64,000 bases of DNA from Lates calcarifer (taxonomy: Eukaryota; Chordata; Actinopteri; Centropomidae). The stretch spans positions 21,941,341-22,005,340 of the forward strand of contig NC_066837.1 in NCBI RefSeq assembly GCF_001640805.2, in the 5' to 3' direction. A model generated the notes under the pieces. The model was given only the letters and a program-made list of their open reading frames with translations, searched no databases and was not told the DNA's origin. Below, piece after piece: positions 10,530 through 23,049 of this stretch; within the stretch, counting starts at the first letter, position 1, and each line of letters starts with the position of its first letter. A program made the translations under genes and the position numbers.

Positions 10530-13500
10530 ATGAGCCGCGGTGAGAAGAAAGAATTGAAGTCTTTAAGTTATTCAGGTCAGCTACAACCCTCTGTGACTTT
10601 CTTTTACTTCTATCTGTCTGTTTCCCTCCTCACTAACTGAGAGCTGGTCGTGTGTCGCACTGTAGCTTCTCCATCTGTTTCAGGAGCTTCACTGATGACA
10701 GTAAATGGTCTATCCCTGCATGTAGTGGCTATATTGTGAAACAGTGGTGGAGAATTACTCAGAGTAAAATGGCCTTTAACATGGAAAGCTAAGTACAAGT
10801 ACCTCAGTTATACTTGAGTAACAATACTTAGGTAAAGTTACTTAGCTGCATTCCACCATTGTGTTTCTAAAATGGGTGTGTAAAGCAATGAGTTCATGCA
10901 GATGTGATTTCTTAAATGGGAGAGAGAATCACACAAAATCTCATCCAGAAAGCAGGTCAATACAGTCTGCTTTTGATAAATTCATTTGCAAAGACTGAAA
11001 GCACTGCTGCAGTTTCTTGCCTCAAGGGCCAAGGGCATCTCTTGCCTCCGGAAAAGCAAAGCACTTATCTGAGAAACTCTGTGAAGGAAAAAACGGAGGG
11101 AGGGAAGTGAAACCCTACAAAAGCCGGACTAATAATTGTTGTTGTGGCCATGGAAACTATAATCAGGCACAGTTGGATCAAGAGAAATTAACAGAATTGC
11201 ATAACCATGTCAGTGTTCCAGGGTAATCTCTTTGTCTCTGCAAGTGTGTATGTGTGTGTGTGTGTGTGTGAGCACTAATGCACCTTGTGTACAATGAAGT
11301 AGAACCACTTTTCACTTTTTAAAATGTTAAAATCAGGGGACCACTAATAAGCAACACAATTCATTATAATCTGTGTGTAGAGACACAGGGAGAGAGATTA
11401 TACTAAGTATATGCATTTTTCTAATTGTACATATTGTTGCTCTCAGTTTGACATAACACATTAATACTGAAACACTCCCTCACTGTTGTCATTTTCTCTC
11501 CTCTCCTCTTCTCTCTAACTCTACTCTCATAGGTGCTGATATCCAGGCTCTGGCCAGTCAACCACAGGACCTCAGTAAAGTAAACCTACCTCATCCATAT
11601 TCAGTACCATCAGCTAATCACTTTGTTCCCTAAGTACAGTGTGAGGCATTTTGATTTTAAAGCAGTTGTATGTGTAACTGAGTATGTGATTATGACTACA
11701 GCTTCATGTACCAAAGCCACCCAAGGGCTACAAACCGGTGCTACACAAACCAGTGCTAATGGCTTGTGTGAATCCTCATCAATCTGGAGTCTGACTCTCA
11801 GCCTCTGGGCCACTCAGGTATGTTGTATTTCTTTGTCCTCATGAACCATTGTGTACAGTACAGTACCTAGTGAAATTACTTTATTTTTTATATCCCTGTA
11901 CTTTTCTTTTAAGGGCCAGAAGGGCCTCGGTTTGATGACCAAGGGATGGTTCTTCCACACAGCATCCTGGGTAGTTTAGAGGATTTCAGGAGTTATCTAG
12001 AGGCCAAGGGGGAAACAGAGGTGAATTCAGAACAAACTGAACTTGCTCACATTCTGTAAACTAACAAATGCAATAGAAGCACTTCGACTTTGCTGCATTA
12101 GTCAGCTTAGGTTTCTTCTGTCTGCCCTCAACCATCCAGTTGTTGAAGCGAATACCAAAGTCAGAGAGAAATCCTCCATTTGAGGCCCCAGGGAGGCATC
12201 ACTCTGAGGCTGTGGAGAGTGGGCGTTTGGTCTCCTCAGGCCACAGAAACATCCAGAGTAATGCCCTGCAGCACTGGAATACACATATGAGGCAGCGCAG
12301 ACGGCAGCAGGACTTCTTATCCGGTGAGCTTATTAGAGAGTACAGCTGCCTACAACAGGAAGGGACTGGATGCTTCCTTCTTAATTTCCAAAGTCTAAAT
12401 CATTGTCTTAACTTTGTATATCTAACCCTATGTTTATCTTCTGCTCTTCTCAACACTATCAAGATTTGCTTGACAGGCCAGTTGAGAATTTACTGATGAA
12501 CCAAGCTAACCGTTTCAGAGAAACTCAGGAGCAGAGGGAATTTCTAAACCAAGTCATGCCACTTGTCCACTCTGGATATGTATGATACACATTTGCTTTT
12601 AGCCAGACCTAAAATCTCTAAAGCTCTGTTAGCAGTTTCTCTGTGGCTTCTTCATCCATGTTTCTTTACTTGTATGTCTTAGGGTTATCGTGTAGGCAGT
12701 GAGTTTTGGAATCTCCCCCAGCGTTATGGAGATGAAATGAGCGGCATCACAGCCACTCTGACTCAGACGGAACAGGGCAGGCGTGAACCTGTCACACATG
12801 TAGGACAACCAAGCAGCATACGTCAGGAATCAGGTACACCTACGCTGTGTCCCAGTTTTTCCCTTCAGTCATTCTCGACCCTGTTCCTTCTGATTGTGCA
12901 TTTGGCTGGAACATAGTGGTGTCCCAGATTTAACAAAAAGTGCACTTCTAGCAACTACAGTTGGGATCAAGGGAAAAACCAAACCATCCTGAAATAAGCT
13001 CAAGAAAGAATTGTAACATAGGTAATGCAACATAAACTGAATGTGACCAGTTGTATTTAAACAACAGAGGAAGAAGAGAACACAGTGGTCCTCTTTTTGG
13101 GGGATTACATTAAACAGGGAGTGACATTGACACAAGGTTCAATTGTGAGAAATAGGACAAAGCCTTAAAGACATATACACACATACATATGCATATTCAG
13201 GCACACTAACTGTATTCTCTCTGTGGGAAAATTGTCTGGAAAAATCCTCTAGGAATCATTTGTGCTGAGACTCTGCGTCCAGCCTCTCGGACTTGGGACC
13301 AGAGTGCATACCTACAGCACCAGTGCCGGGAGCTCAGGGAGGTTGCACAGGACATGGACATCACACTGCCGGTAACACAAGTTTTGTCTGATTTTCAGCT
13401 TCCAAATATTGATATCTCTATTGCCTCAAAAGTCAAGAAATTGTGGGACAGTATTATTAAGTATAACCTTGGAAGTATTATCTGTTTTCAGTAGAAAAAG

Positions 13501-16500
13501 GTCGTTACGACTTACCATTCTGATTTCAAGTTACAGCCTGTTGATCTGTTGAGTAACCATGTGAAAGTTGAAAGTTTTCCTTACTTTTGTTTTATACAAC
13601 ACCATTACATCTATAATGTATGTTGCCTTCAGCGTACTTTCAGGAGTAATTAGAACTGTGCCCTACTTTTTTTTTTTTTAGCCTATAGTTGTTTACATTT
13701 TGGTGAACTTGCACCATAAACTTATGCTGAATTAGTGATTAGCAGTTCCTGTTTGTAGTGCACCCATGTATGTACAGATAATTATTACTGGAATTATTTT
13801 GATGAAGCTAAAGGAAACTCAAAAATTTGATGATTGTCAGGCAGGTTCTGGGGTTATAAAGAGCATATTTTCTTGTGAATTCTAAGCAGATTTACGGATC
13901 CTCTACAAAGGACATATTGATACTTTGACTGAGCTGTAACTAAGAGGAAGTGCTGTTTTTGACGCAAATTACAGCATTCAGGGGCTTTTAAATGCCATAC
14001 TTCAAACAGCCTCTATGAGCTGTATGTCACGGTCACTGATGCAGCTCCAGCTGCTGACTGTGCAGGTGAGTGAGCCCAATCAGTGGTCCAGACAACAATA
14101 ACTCACTACCTGTTGTTTCCAAAACACTGGTATGCACCTGTCGCTTTCACCTCATGCACCATCTTTAGCTCAAGTCTCTTTCTCCGAGGAGGTATGCCTC
14201 ACAGTTTGAAAACCTCTGAGCTAATCTGAAAGTTACAGCGACAATTCCAAATCACATATTATCCACTTAACCATTTTGGCTCTCTGTAACAGTGAACAAG
14301 ACTCATATTGGTCAGTGCAATCTTAAGATTATGTTAAATTACGAAACTTCTAGAGTTTTCACTGAAGGGTGTGTCGTTGGTGACATGGCAAATTTCGATG
14401 TTATGCAAACAAGATGTTGTTGTAACTCACAGATACATAGTCCAATCTGCAAAAGGAAGTAAGCCTTGTGTGACGATCACCATCAACTTAAATGAATTTT
14501 TCATGATCTGGTCTTCAGTTGATACAGACCAACATAATGAATGTTTGGTACATTTTCTAGGGCTGCATAGAGGACACAGGAGGTGATAGAACATGTGCAA
14601 TACATCATATCCACTGCCCTGCACTCAGCATATTACATCCTACTTTTTCGCTCAGTGTGTACAGCTGCGTCGACTGGTGTCCTACCAGCACCCCCAACAC
14701 GAGCAAAAGGTGCGAGGGACTTTAATAATCAGTCTGTGACTTCACAAACAGCCTGTGATCATCCAGCTTTGGGCGCACTGTTCTAGATCTTCTGTACAGG
14801 GAACAAGCTACAGCACATGGGCAAGGCAGACAAGCACATGTAGTTGCACACCCACACAAATACACATATGCATGCAGGCACACAGGCATAAACACACACA
14901 CATATTGTGTATATATAATCTGTTCACATATGTGATATATTTAATTGCCTGTAAAATGTACATTCAGGACACACAAGCATGAAATTAATGAAGCTCTGCC
15001 AAACACTCATGTCTCCCCATGTACACTCTAAGATGGAGAAGGTACAGTTATGAAATCTGGAGCGTGTCCAGTCATAGAGGAAAACAGTTGAGATCTGTGG
15101 GGTACCAGAGCCCAAGAAAAGGGACAGAACCTGCCTTACTGCTGTCTCTGCATTACAATGACTCCATCAGCAGGGGCAGGAGGTTCTGGGATAAACACTT
15201 AAAGTCAAATGAACACAAATATGAACTTGTTTGCACAGCCAGTTCCTATTTAATCCTATTAACCGTGTTGGTTATGGGAAGGTTTATTCAAATTACATGT
15301 TTTTTTTCACATTTGGTGTCTTCCTCTCTCTTTCAAACGTGCACACATAAACGTACACAGACACACACACACACACACACACACACTGTTTGTGCCAGTG
15401 AAATAAGAGAAAATGGACGCAGCGTGTTCTGTCGTGCCAGTGGCTAATGTGATGTTGAGGCAATCTGGGGTCTGAAGTACCCTCTGACAAACACACAGAC
15501 AGAGACAGCTCGTCCTGTCAGCAGCTGACTAGCCCATGGTTCTGTGACATTTGTGCAAAGAGAGAGAGATGGAGATGATGGGGACAGTGGAGGGTTTGTT
15601 AAGAGCGAAAAGAAAAGAGAAAAAGGTAAACAGTAAGGGAGGGAGGAGAGAAAGCAGTGAAAGAAAACCAAGTCTTCAGTATTACTTAAAAATATGGGCA
15701 AGTTTGAACTACAGAAGGAGGAGGGAGAAAAATTGGATTGGATTTGCATTGTTTTTTTATTTTACTTACAATACACTTACCTATAATACAGTGGTAGAGC
15801 TCTACTGGTAAGGCATTTGCAGTAAAGTATAGAACAAATATGAATGTAAATGCTTCTCTCAGACAGTTGAGTTGGAACAGGGTGAGGGACAGTGTATGTA
15901 CATCATGATAAGCTTTAATTTGGCCGTTGATACCTGGACAGTGTGTTCCACAGCACCTTGTCTTGTTTCATTAGACACCCAATTCTGTCCTCTCAGTCTG
16001 TACTTTCTAGATGACTGGACAGGACATATGTATCTATTGATGCTGGACTGAAGAGGACGCTTGGTATTACTTTTCAATAACAAGAACCAGAATGTTGAAT
16101 GAATGTATACAGCTGACCTCATCTTTGAAAACCACCACTCTGTCACTTTGTTTACAGGACATTGATGGACTGGAGGTGATAGGCTCTGGCAAGCCATTCA
16201 CTTCAGTCACAGTGTGTCGTAGTCCCTTACTGGAGAAGGAAGAAGAGAATGAGCACAAGGAGGAGAAGAACCTGTAAGAAACAGTATAAACAGAACAGTA
16301 TAATATCAGTTCTTACACAGTAAAAATAGCTTTGGAAAACAGGTTGTATGGCAGTATAGTTCATTGCGTTACATTCCAGAAAATTAAGAAGACAACTTTC
16401 GTGGCATCTTTTTGTGATTATTTATTTTAAGTGTGAACATAGCAGATCATATAGAACAGCTGTCATTAATTTATGCTGATTTTGTCAGAACACATCATGA

Positions 16501-19500
16501 CCATAAAATAATTATTTTATCAGCTGGGCTGTGTCTGTCCCACGCCTTTCTAGATGTGGTCTAGATGTGATGCGGTTTTGCTGTTTCCCAACTGAAAAGA
16601 AGAAGTAGTCTTTTAATTGTTCTTGTCTCATCTAAAACAACCTGGAAACGTTAGTGTGGATGCAAATTGTTTTCACACAAAACAGCGCTTTAAAAATGAA
16701 ACAGCTCAGTGTAGACATATTCTGAGTGATATTCCTGTCTCATTGTCTTTCACAGTGATCCACACACACAGTATGATGATGCTCAGTCAGATGTTCTGCT
16801 CATTCCTGCTTTGAGGTTCTGCGGTCAGCTTCGCTCGCTGGGCCGGAAACTCTACTGCTAACCAGGTACAGACTTGCCTGGGCCTTTTGCTTACTTCATT
16901 GGCTGAGAGAACCAGGCCATTATCAGAGACAGGTTTTTATTTCTAATTTTCCCTGTTCTCCAGTTAAACATTTCCTCTGTGTTTATCTTTTGTCTTGATA
17001 ACAGTGCCAACTGTTTCAGAGACATGTCAGGTGTTTCACTTTTCCTGTTTCCCCAGACAATGTTAAACCATCATGAATAAATCTCAACACTAACTAACTT
17101 TCACATTAAGATATTCTTTAGCTCCCCTGCCTTGACCGGCCATTATTTGTTGATAGACTAGAACATTATTTAAGTACCGACTTCATTCTCTACCTCTCCT
17201 TCTTTTGTCATCTTTGTATTCTCCAACACTCACTAATCAGGGAGAAGTAGGAATTAGTGCCACAATAATCTTTGAGGCTGTGACTGGAGAGAGAGCATCG
17301 TCCCACTTGGAGCTGCACAATGAGGGCAGCACGGCCATCTTCTACAGCTGGCAGCAGCTTCCCAAACCACACAGCTTTCCTAACCTGCGATCCCAAACAA
17401 AGAACCTGCACTTCTACTTCAGTTCCTCCTCTGGTACACACACAAACATAATCAGACACCTGCTGCCGCCGCTCTTACGTCATACACTGTTTGTTCATGT
17501 GTCAGCCAGGCATATCTTTCAACCAGTATTCAACCCGCCTTTCTGCTTTCCATTTTTTGCTTCCCCCTCCCATCCAGGTGTGATCCATCCAGGTGAAACC
17601 CAGCGAGTGGAGTTTGTGTTTAAGTCAGAGAAATCAGGCATCAAAACTGAACTATGGCAGCTCAACACTCATCCTGTGCTGCTGCAAGGAGCATCAATGC
17701 AGGTCACGCTGAGGGGAGTGGCTCTGTACCAGGACAAAACTGCAGACCAGAGACTTTTCCTAGAGGTAGTTTTACAGTTAAACTGTGTGCTTGAAAGTGA
17801 GACAGAAAGACACATGGACAGATGACACTAAGTTGTTCATTAACAGACACTTATATGCAATTTATTTTTTATGTCCGTGTTTCTGTTGTGTGTGCACAAG
17901 CAGACAAAGCTGGAAAAGACAGTGATGGTAAAAATGTGTCGGTCGATTGTATATGAGGTGCTGCGTGGGGTCCACACCCCAGAGAGACCTGGCTCTCCTG
18001 CAGAGCTCTACATCACTGAAGAGCAAAAGTTTCTCAACAAAAACCCCAAGGTAAATCCTATAGATGGACACAATTTCCATGAAAAACAGTGAAGTCGTGT
18101 TAATTTTTTGTACAAATCCTCTTCAGGACCTCAGCAGTGCTCACAAAGAAAGCTCCTGAAATTTGTAACAGTCTCCTCTCCTTTGTTTGATTTGTAATTG
18201 GATATACCATCATGTATCAAACATTTTTCTTTGTACAGACTCTTTTTATCCATGTTTAGTTCAGCCTGAATCTTAGTCACACCTGTTTTAGTGTGAGATG
18301 AATGAATTAATGGACCCATTCATCATGTTGTGTAATATTTCACTGTCTCTAGGTGAGAGCATGATCAGCCCATTATGGCTGCCCCTCTCCAACCTGAATA
18401 TTATCTAGGTCCCCATTCATTTAGCACTCCGCAACTACATTTTGCCATCATAATTCTTTTTTTAATCTCATTAACTAATCATAGATGATAACTGCTAATA
18501 CCTAACAGTCACTGTTGCCTCTGCACTGTGCAAAAGAAGTTATGTTGCCATGGCAGTGCAATGAGAACCTGACTCTAACTGGGTTAATTAGGAAGCTGAT
18601 TAGATTCCTCTCTAGTGATTTTAGAGCATGTTTGGCCCCGAAGTTTCCTGAGGTATATAGACATGGGGAGGGAATTATTGGAATCAGCACTGGAAGGTGG
18701 AACCAAACACTGAGACAGAAATACTATTTCTTATTCCTTATTGTCAGCTCATTTAAACTCTGACTGGGACTTTTCCCAACAAAGTCTCCTCTAGCATTAC
18801 CAAAAATTAGGATCATGACAGCTCTTCTGGTCTTTCACATGGTCACATTTTTTCACCACAGAATGTGGCACACATATTTCTCGCTTCTGTTGACATGCAT
18901 CATTGTTGTTTGAGGAGGATAACTCCAGATATTTAAACTCCACCCGTGGTTTTAGTTGCAGTACCTTGATCAGCCAGTGAAGGACCTAAAGAGACTGTGG
19001 CAAGAAGTGAATCCAGGGAGCACCTGGGACCTGTCTATTGATACTCTCCGACAGGTAGAGACAAAAAGTAGTGTGTAGTACACACTTGATTAGTACAAAA
19101 ATGTACATATAGCAGTAAACTTAGTGGGTTGATTCAAGGATAGTCTCTTTAATGCAGAGTGCACTTTTCTGTGCAATTTTATATTATGATGATGCATTAA
19201 AAATATAACATATTTATCCATTTATTTGTTCTCATACTTAAGGTTGTGCTGTCTCTGCCTGAACAAGAGTCAACCCTCTCTAGAGAGAAGAGCCTGGCCC
19301 AGCTCAACTCTCTGCTTCTGCAGCTGTCTGAACCTTCTGAACTGAAACACCGCCATCTAACAGCAGCAGATATAGGGTGAGGCATAAACACACATGAGTC
19401 ATGAAGCATCTCCCTTATAGCATCCCACACCTGTACACTCAGTGTAGTAAGCCTGGAGGTTATGGTGGTGTGTGGTGCCCCCTGCAGACAGCAGCTCTGG

Positions 19501-20275
19501 AAGAAACTCCTGGACACGATGGCCTGTGAGGCCATGTGGCTCAGAAACCTGCTGGGCCTCCCAGAGAGAGAGACATGGATCGAAAAAAAGGATGAGTGCC
19601 CGATCTCTGACACTGGTGAGACTCACACACTTTTACTCAGACATAGATTGGTGAGGGCAGTTTAATTCATATTGTTTACTGCTGTCATTACATCACAGAT
19701 TTGACTGATAACATAAACAAAGATGAGAAGAGTGAAAAAAAGGGAGGAGCAGCTACTAAAGAGGAAAGGAGTGGAGGGAAATCCAAATTTAAAGATGACA
19801 ACAAAGGAGAGTCCAAGTCAGCAACACCTGAAAAATCAGTAGAGGTGAGAGGAAAAGATATATGTGTATATGTGTAGCTGGCCCACCTTCACCAACACAG
19901 AGATGGAGAATGATAAAAATGTTGGACCACTGAGTGGCAGCAGATTCACAAGTATTTTAATTATCAGAATGAATGAAGTTCCATGTTTCTTAAGACATGA
20001 CACATAATTTCAGCTGACTTTCAGCTACTCCAATCAAGAGTCAACTTCAACACTTCAAACAAGCTGTCGGTTCATCATTCATTTATCTGCCATTCACCAG
20101 GCTCCTGATATCTTGCTACTACTGACTGCCTCCACACAACTCAGCCACCTACTGCCTCATTCTCAATAATGCAGACACCTGCAATATTATGTTCTGCAAT
20201 AGGCTTGTTTTCTGAAATTGTTTCTCAGCATGTTGTGTGTATGCTGGGTTTAGTTCTTCATAACATTGGAGGCTA

Positions 20276-20336
<61 letters not shown>

Positions 20337-22148
20337 AAATTATATGTTTACCATCTGAACAGTGGTGTTAAACCCAGTCAGTCCTCATTCAGTTTTCCCA
20401 CCAAATCTAGGAAACTAATGCTCTCCATCCACCGTTTTACCCCCCAGAGAAACTATTATAGTAACTTAGCAGTAGAGTATAGTAGTTTCCATTCATGTTT
20501 TTGCAGTGTGACTGGTTTGGGTGAGATAACGAGCAGGAAAATGTCACTTAGCACCCACTCATTTTAATGCAGATGATTGTTTCCTGCTCCCATCCAACAT
20601 GCACCCATCCTCATTATACCCAGCCACTTTGCACCACCCTGTTCACCAAATCAAAATTTCAGCAACTTTTTGTCAGCACAGGGATTGAAAATCCTAATGA
20701 GAACACTGACTGTGTTGTTCAGATATATATGATGAGATGTCCTGTGGCTCAGTTGGTCACCACATACACAACGTTCTGGTGTGAATCTGGTCCAGTACCT
20801 GTTGCACCTCTCTTTAATGTTTCATGTCTCTTAAAGGTAAAAAAAAGACATAATATTAAATTTAGAAATATACTAGAGACACAGTCTTGCCTGTATGACT
20901 GTATATTTTGCCCAGTGATTTTTTCCTCTGTGTAATGGTTGAATCATAGGTAAGGTACCGCCTATTACTCACAGGGTACCATGGTAACAGAACACTGTGT
21001 GAAAATGTGCACCTGCTCTCCAAATGTGTGCCCAGGGTGTGAATTAATAGGACTTGGACTGGTCCAAGCCATCTGTGGCGCACACACAAAAACACACACA
21101 CACAGCTATATGTTAACTTAAACAGTACAGGGCATGCAATATATTTTACATATTGGATCATCCTGCACGCTCAATAAAAAAAACTCCATTGTAATTCATC
21201 AGTAAATAATGTCTTCTATCTGTCAATATTGTGCACAAAGGACAGCAAAAAGAAGGGGAAAAGAAAGGAAGAAGTGGGGAAGCGCACTAAGGAAAAGCAA
21301 GGGAAGGAGTCTGCCTCGCTGACTGATACCCATCCAGAGATCAATCCGCAGCCTCCTGATGACCAAAATGTAAAGCCGGAGGTGATGGCCATTTACACAA
21401 GGCTCCTGCACAGAAAGGTGAGTCCTTTAATTATCTTTACAATACAGTTTTTATTTTATCTATCCAAGCATTTCACACACTGAGTTCAGTTTACTCGTCA
21501 TGAGGACTCAACCTGTAAAACAGTTGCATTATATCTGTTTTGGCTCTGTAGGAAGTTTCAAAAGTTACAGAAAATTACCCTAATGATGTCATCAGGATTA
21601 TCACAGGTTGGGCATAAAATTTTAATTTTTTAACAGAATGCCTGTTTTACAAACTGGAGTTGTAGGGTTCAAAAGAAGTGGGTACTTTATTTTTGATTAT
21701 TATTCATTTATCTCATGAAATACACTATCTGGCTGCATTATGGGAAATGTGGGGTTCTGTGTTTTTGATTTTTAATACAAGGGATTAAAAATCAGGATTA
21801 ATGAAAGCAGTATCCAGTTGCATTATGGGAAATGTAGGAATTTGATCCATTCTGAGGTGAAAAGTCAGGAAGTATCAGCATCTGCTTCTATGATTTTGAC
21901 TATTCTTTTTTAAAAGTGAAGTCCCCCAACTTTATGTAAGTGCAATACTAAATCATGGGTTTACCCTTTCAAGGTTTCTTACTGCCCTATGTCTGTGAAT
22001 AAATCTATCTATCTGGCAGATTTATGCTTTGATGGAAGACCTGGTGGACACCCTGTGTGACCTGATGGATGAGGGAAATGAGGAGGACACACACACTATT
22101 AACATGAGAGGCACAGGAGCCCCACTAAATACAGTCAACCACCTGTAA
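10530..22148 (+). CDS. mycbpap: MYCBP-associated protein, 19 coding exons, two frame breaks
   Basis: Coding exons: 10530-10575, 11533-11579, 11702-11817, 11914-12020, 12140-12323, 12464-12579, 12683-12833, 13253-13371, 16158-16273, 16756-16865, 17241-17433, 17578-17765, 17904-18050, 18962-19054, 19243-19376, 19488-19615, 19699-19844, 21241-21417, 22020-22148 (stop 22146-22148). All junctions use GT..AG and the phases agree except at two places. The product would be about 815 residues. Family landmarks: LPHSILGSLEDFRSYLE, DIDGLEVIGSGKPF, the Ig/MSP-like block GETQRVEFVFKSEKSGI and WQLNTHPVLLQGAS, VLRGVHTPERPGSP, a Lys/Glu-rich low-complexity tail and a helical C-terminus. MYCBPAP binds MYCBP (AMY-1) and is linked to the sperm and ciliary axoneme. 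Exon 3 (TGA at 11792-11794) and exon 10 (TAA at 16859-16861) each carry one base too many: the family-like sequence changes frame inside the exon. The rest is intact, so this may be assembly error rather than gene death. Confidence 0.88.
10742..10861. repeat. hAT-like MITE remnant in mycbpap intron 1
   Basis: The ends form an inverted repeat: CAGTGGTGGAGAATTACTC on the left and, read in reverse complement from the right, CAATGGTGGAATGCAGC. The interior has the TACTTGAGTAA and AAGTACAAGTAC phrases I associate with a very abundant fish hAT-type MITE. I could not find a clear 8-base target duplication. Confidence 0.55.
13372..16157 (+). other. mycbpap intron 8, no further gene seen
   Basis: The longest intron of mycbpap. 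It contains a (CA)n run at 15359-15386 and purine-rich stretches near 15560-15720. Open frames inside do not match any family I know and have no supporting splice structure. Confidence 0.5.
20279..20335. repeat. (GT)n microsatellite in mycbpap intron 17
   Basis: About 28 uninterrupted GT units. The apparent Cys-Val repeat frame over it is an artefact of the repeat. Confidence 0.95.
20741..20822 (+). repeat. Possible tRNA-derived SINE remnant
   Basis: CCTGTGGCTCAGTTGGTCAC resembles the 5' end and A-box of tRNA-derived fish SINEs. The later GGTGTGAATCTGGTCC is a weak B-box look-alike. It is too diverged to fold as a tRNA gene. Confidence 0.3.
21731..21838. repeat. Paired ZNF143/STAF-like motifs in mycbpap intron 18
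   Basis: Two copies of GCATTATGGGAAATGT (21734-21749 and 21819-21834), each followed by G and A/G-rich bases, lie 85 bases apart. The reverse complement resembles the STAF/ZNF143 core (TTCCCATAATGC). The flanks CTATCTGGCT and GTATCCAGTT are also similar, so it is a local duplication. Confidence 0.55.
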
Positions 22149-22171
22149 TGTGACAGGATTCCTGAATCTCC

Positions 22172-22177
22172 AATAAA
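22172..22177 (+). promoter_or_regulatory. Probable poly(A) signal of mycbpap
   Basis: AATAAA lies 24 bases after the mycbpap stop codon, giving a very short 3' untranslated region. Confidence 0.65.
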
Positions 22178-23049
22178 CCTTTTTGTCCTTCTGGCACTGT
22201 TGAATAATATTAACTCTGTCCATAGGCGCTGCCGGACCCCTTTTACTGGGGGACTTGCCTCAATATAAATGCCACAATTCATTTTCAACAACAACAAAAG
22301 TTTGTTTCATTGCATCAATTCTGATAATTACAGCATACTGACGGAATAGAATAGATGTATTTCTGCTCAAACATGTAGCCAGAGTATTAACTCCAAATAG
22401 AAGCTATAGCCAACACGCACATTCTGTTATTATTTGGATGTAAGAGTATGCTTTTTCTGCCGTAGAACATCTCTACATTTTTAGAGAGTGTGGCAGTGTT
22501 TCATTAATTAATATGTATTAACGAAATAGGTAGAACTCAAAAACACAACTCAAAAAAGACCCAAAATATTTCACTGAGGAGTTGAACTTTTGAATTGAAA
22601 TTTTTGATTTTGTGGTGATCATTGATAAAAAGAGCACTACAGTGTGAAACTATTGCATTTGACCTGACAATCAGTTTGACATCAGTAGCAGGTTTTAAAC
22701 CCATTTTGAATGCAAATTTAAATTGTGATTTTGAGTGTAAACAAACAGAAAAACATGGAATGGAGTAGAATGGAATGGAAAATCAAAGCCTTAGATGGTT
22801 GGTTGCACTCTATGTGTATCATGATATAATCAGGGCTCTACTATAAGGCTGCAGCTTTTCAGAACATCACACCATCTCAAACCTTTCTGCCAACAACACA
22901 CCACTGTTAGGAAGTGAATACTGCTACGAACAACCCAAGTAGTCCACTGAAATAGATATCTGTTCAGAGACCAACTGCAATTTTAAACTACTTCAAAGAC
23001 AATTCTACCACCTGAAAATGCCAAGTTCCATTTCATCCCTCCTGACAAA

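Noticed and set aside
20283..20567. Reading frame starting with a Cys-Val repeat
   Set aside because: It is the (GT)n microsatellite read as protein; the same holds for the Cys-Val and Thr-His frames at 28907-29209, 30718-31051, 34847-35245, 54295-54792, 61614-61923 and 62342-62617.
20741..20822. tRNA gene
   Set aside because: Only an A-box-like stretch is seen; there is no acceptor-stem pairing or intact B-box, so it is at most a SINE remnant.
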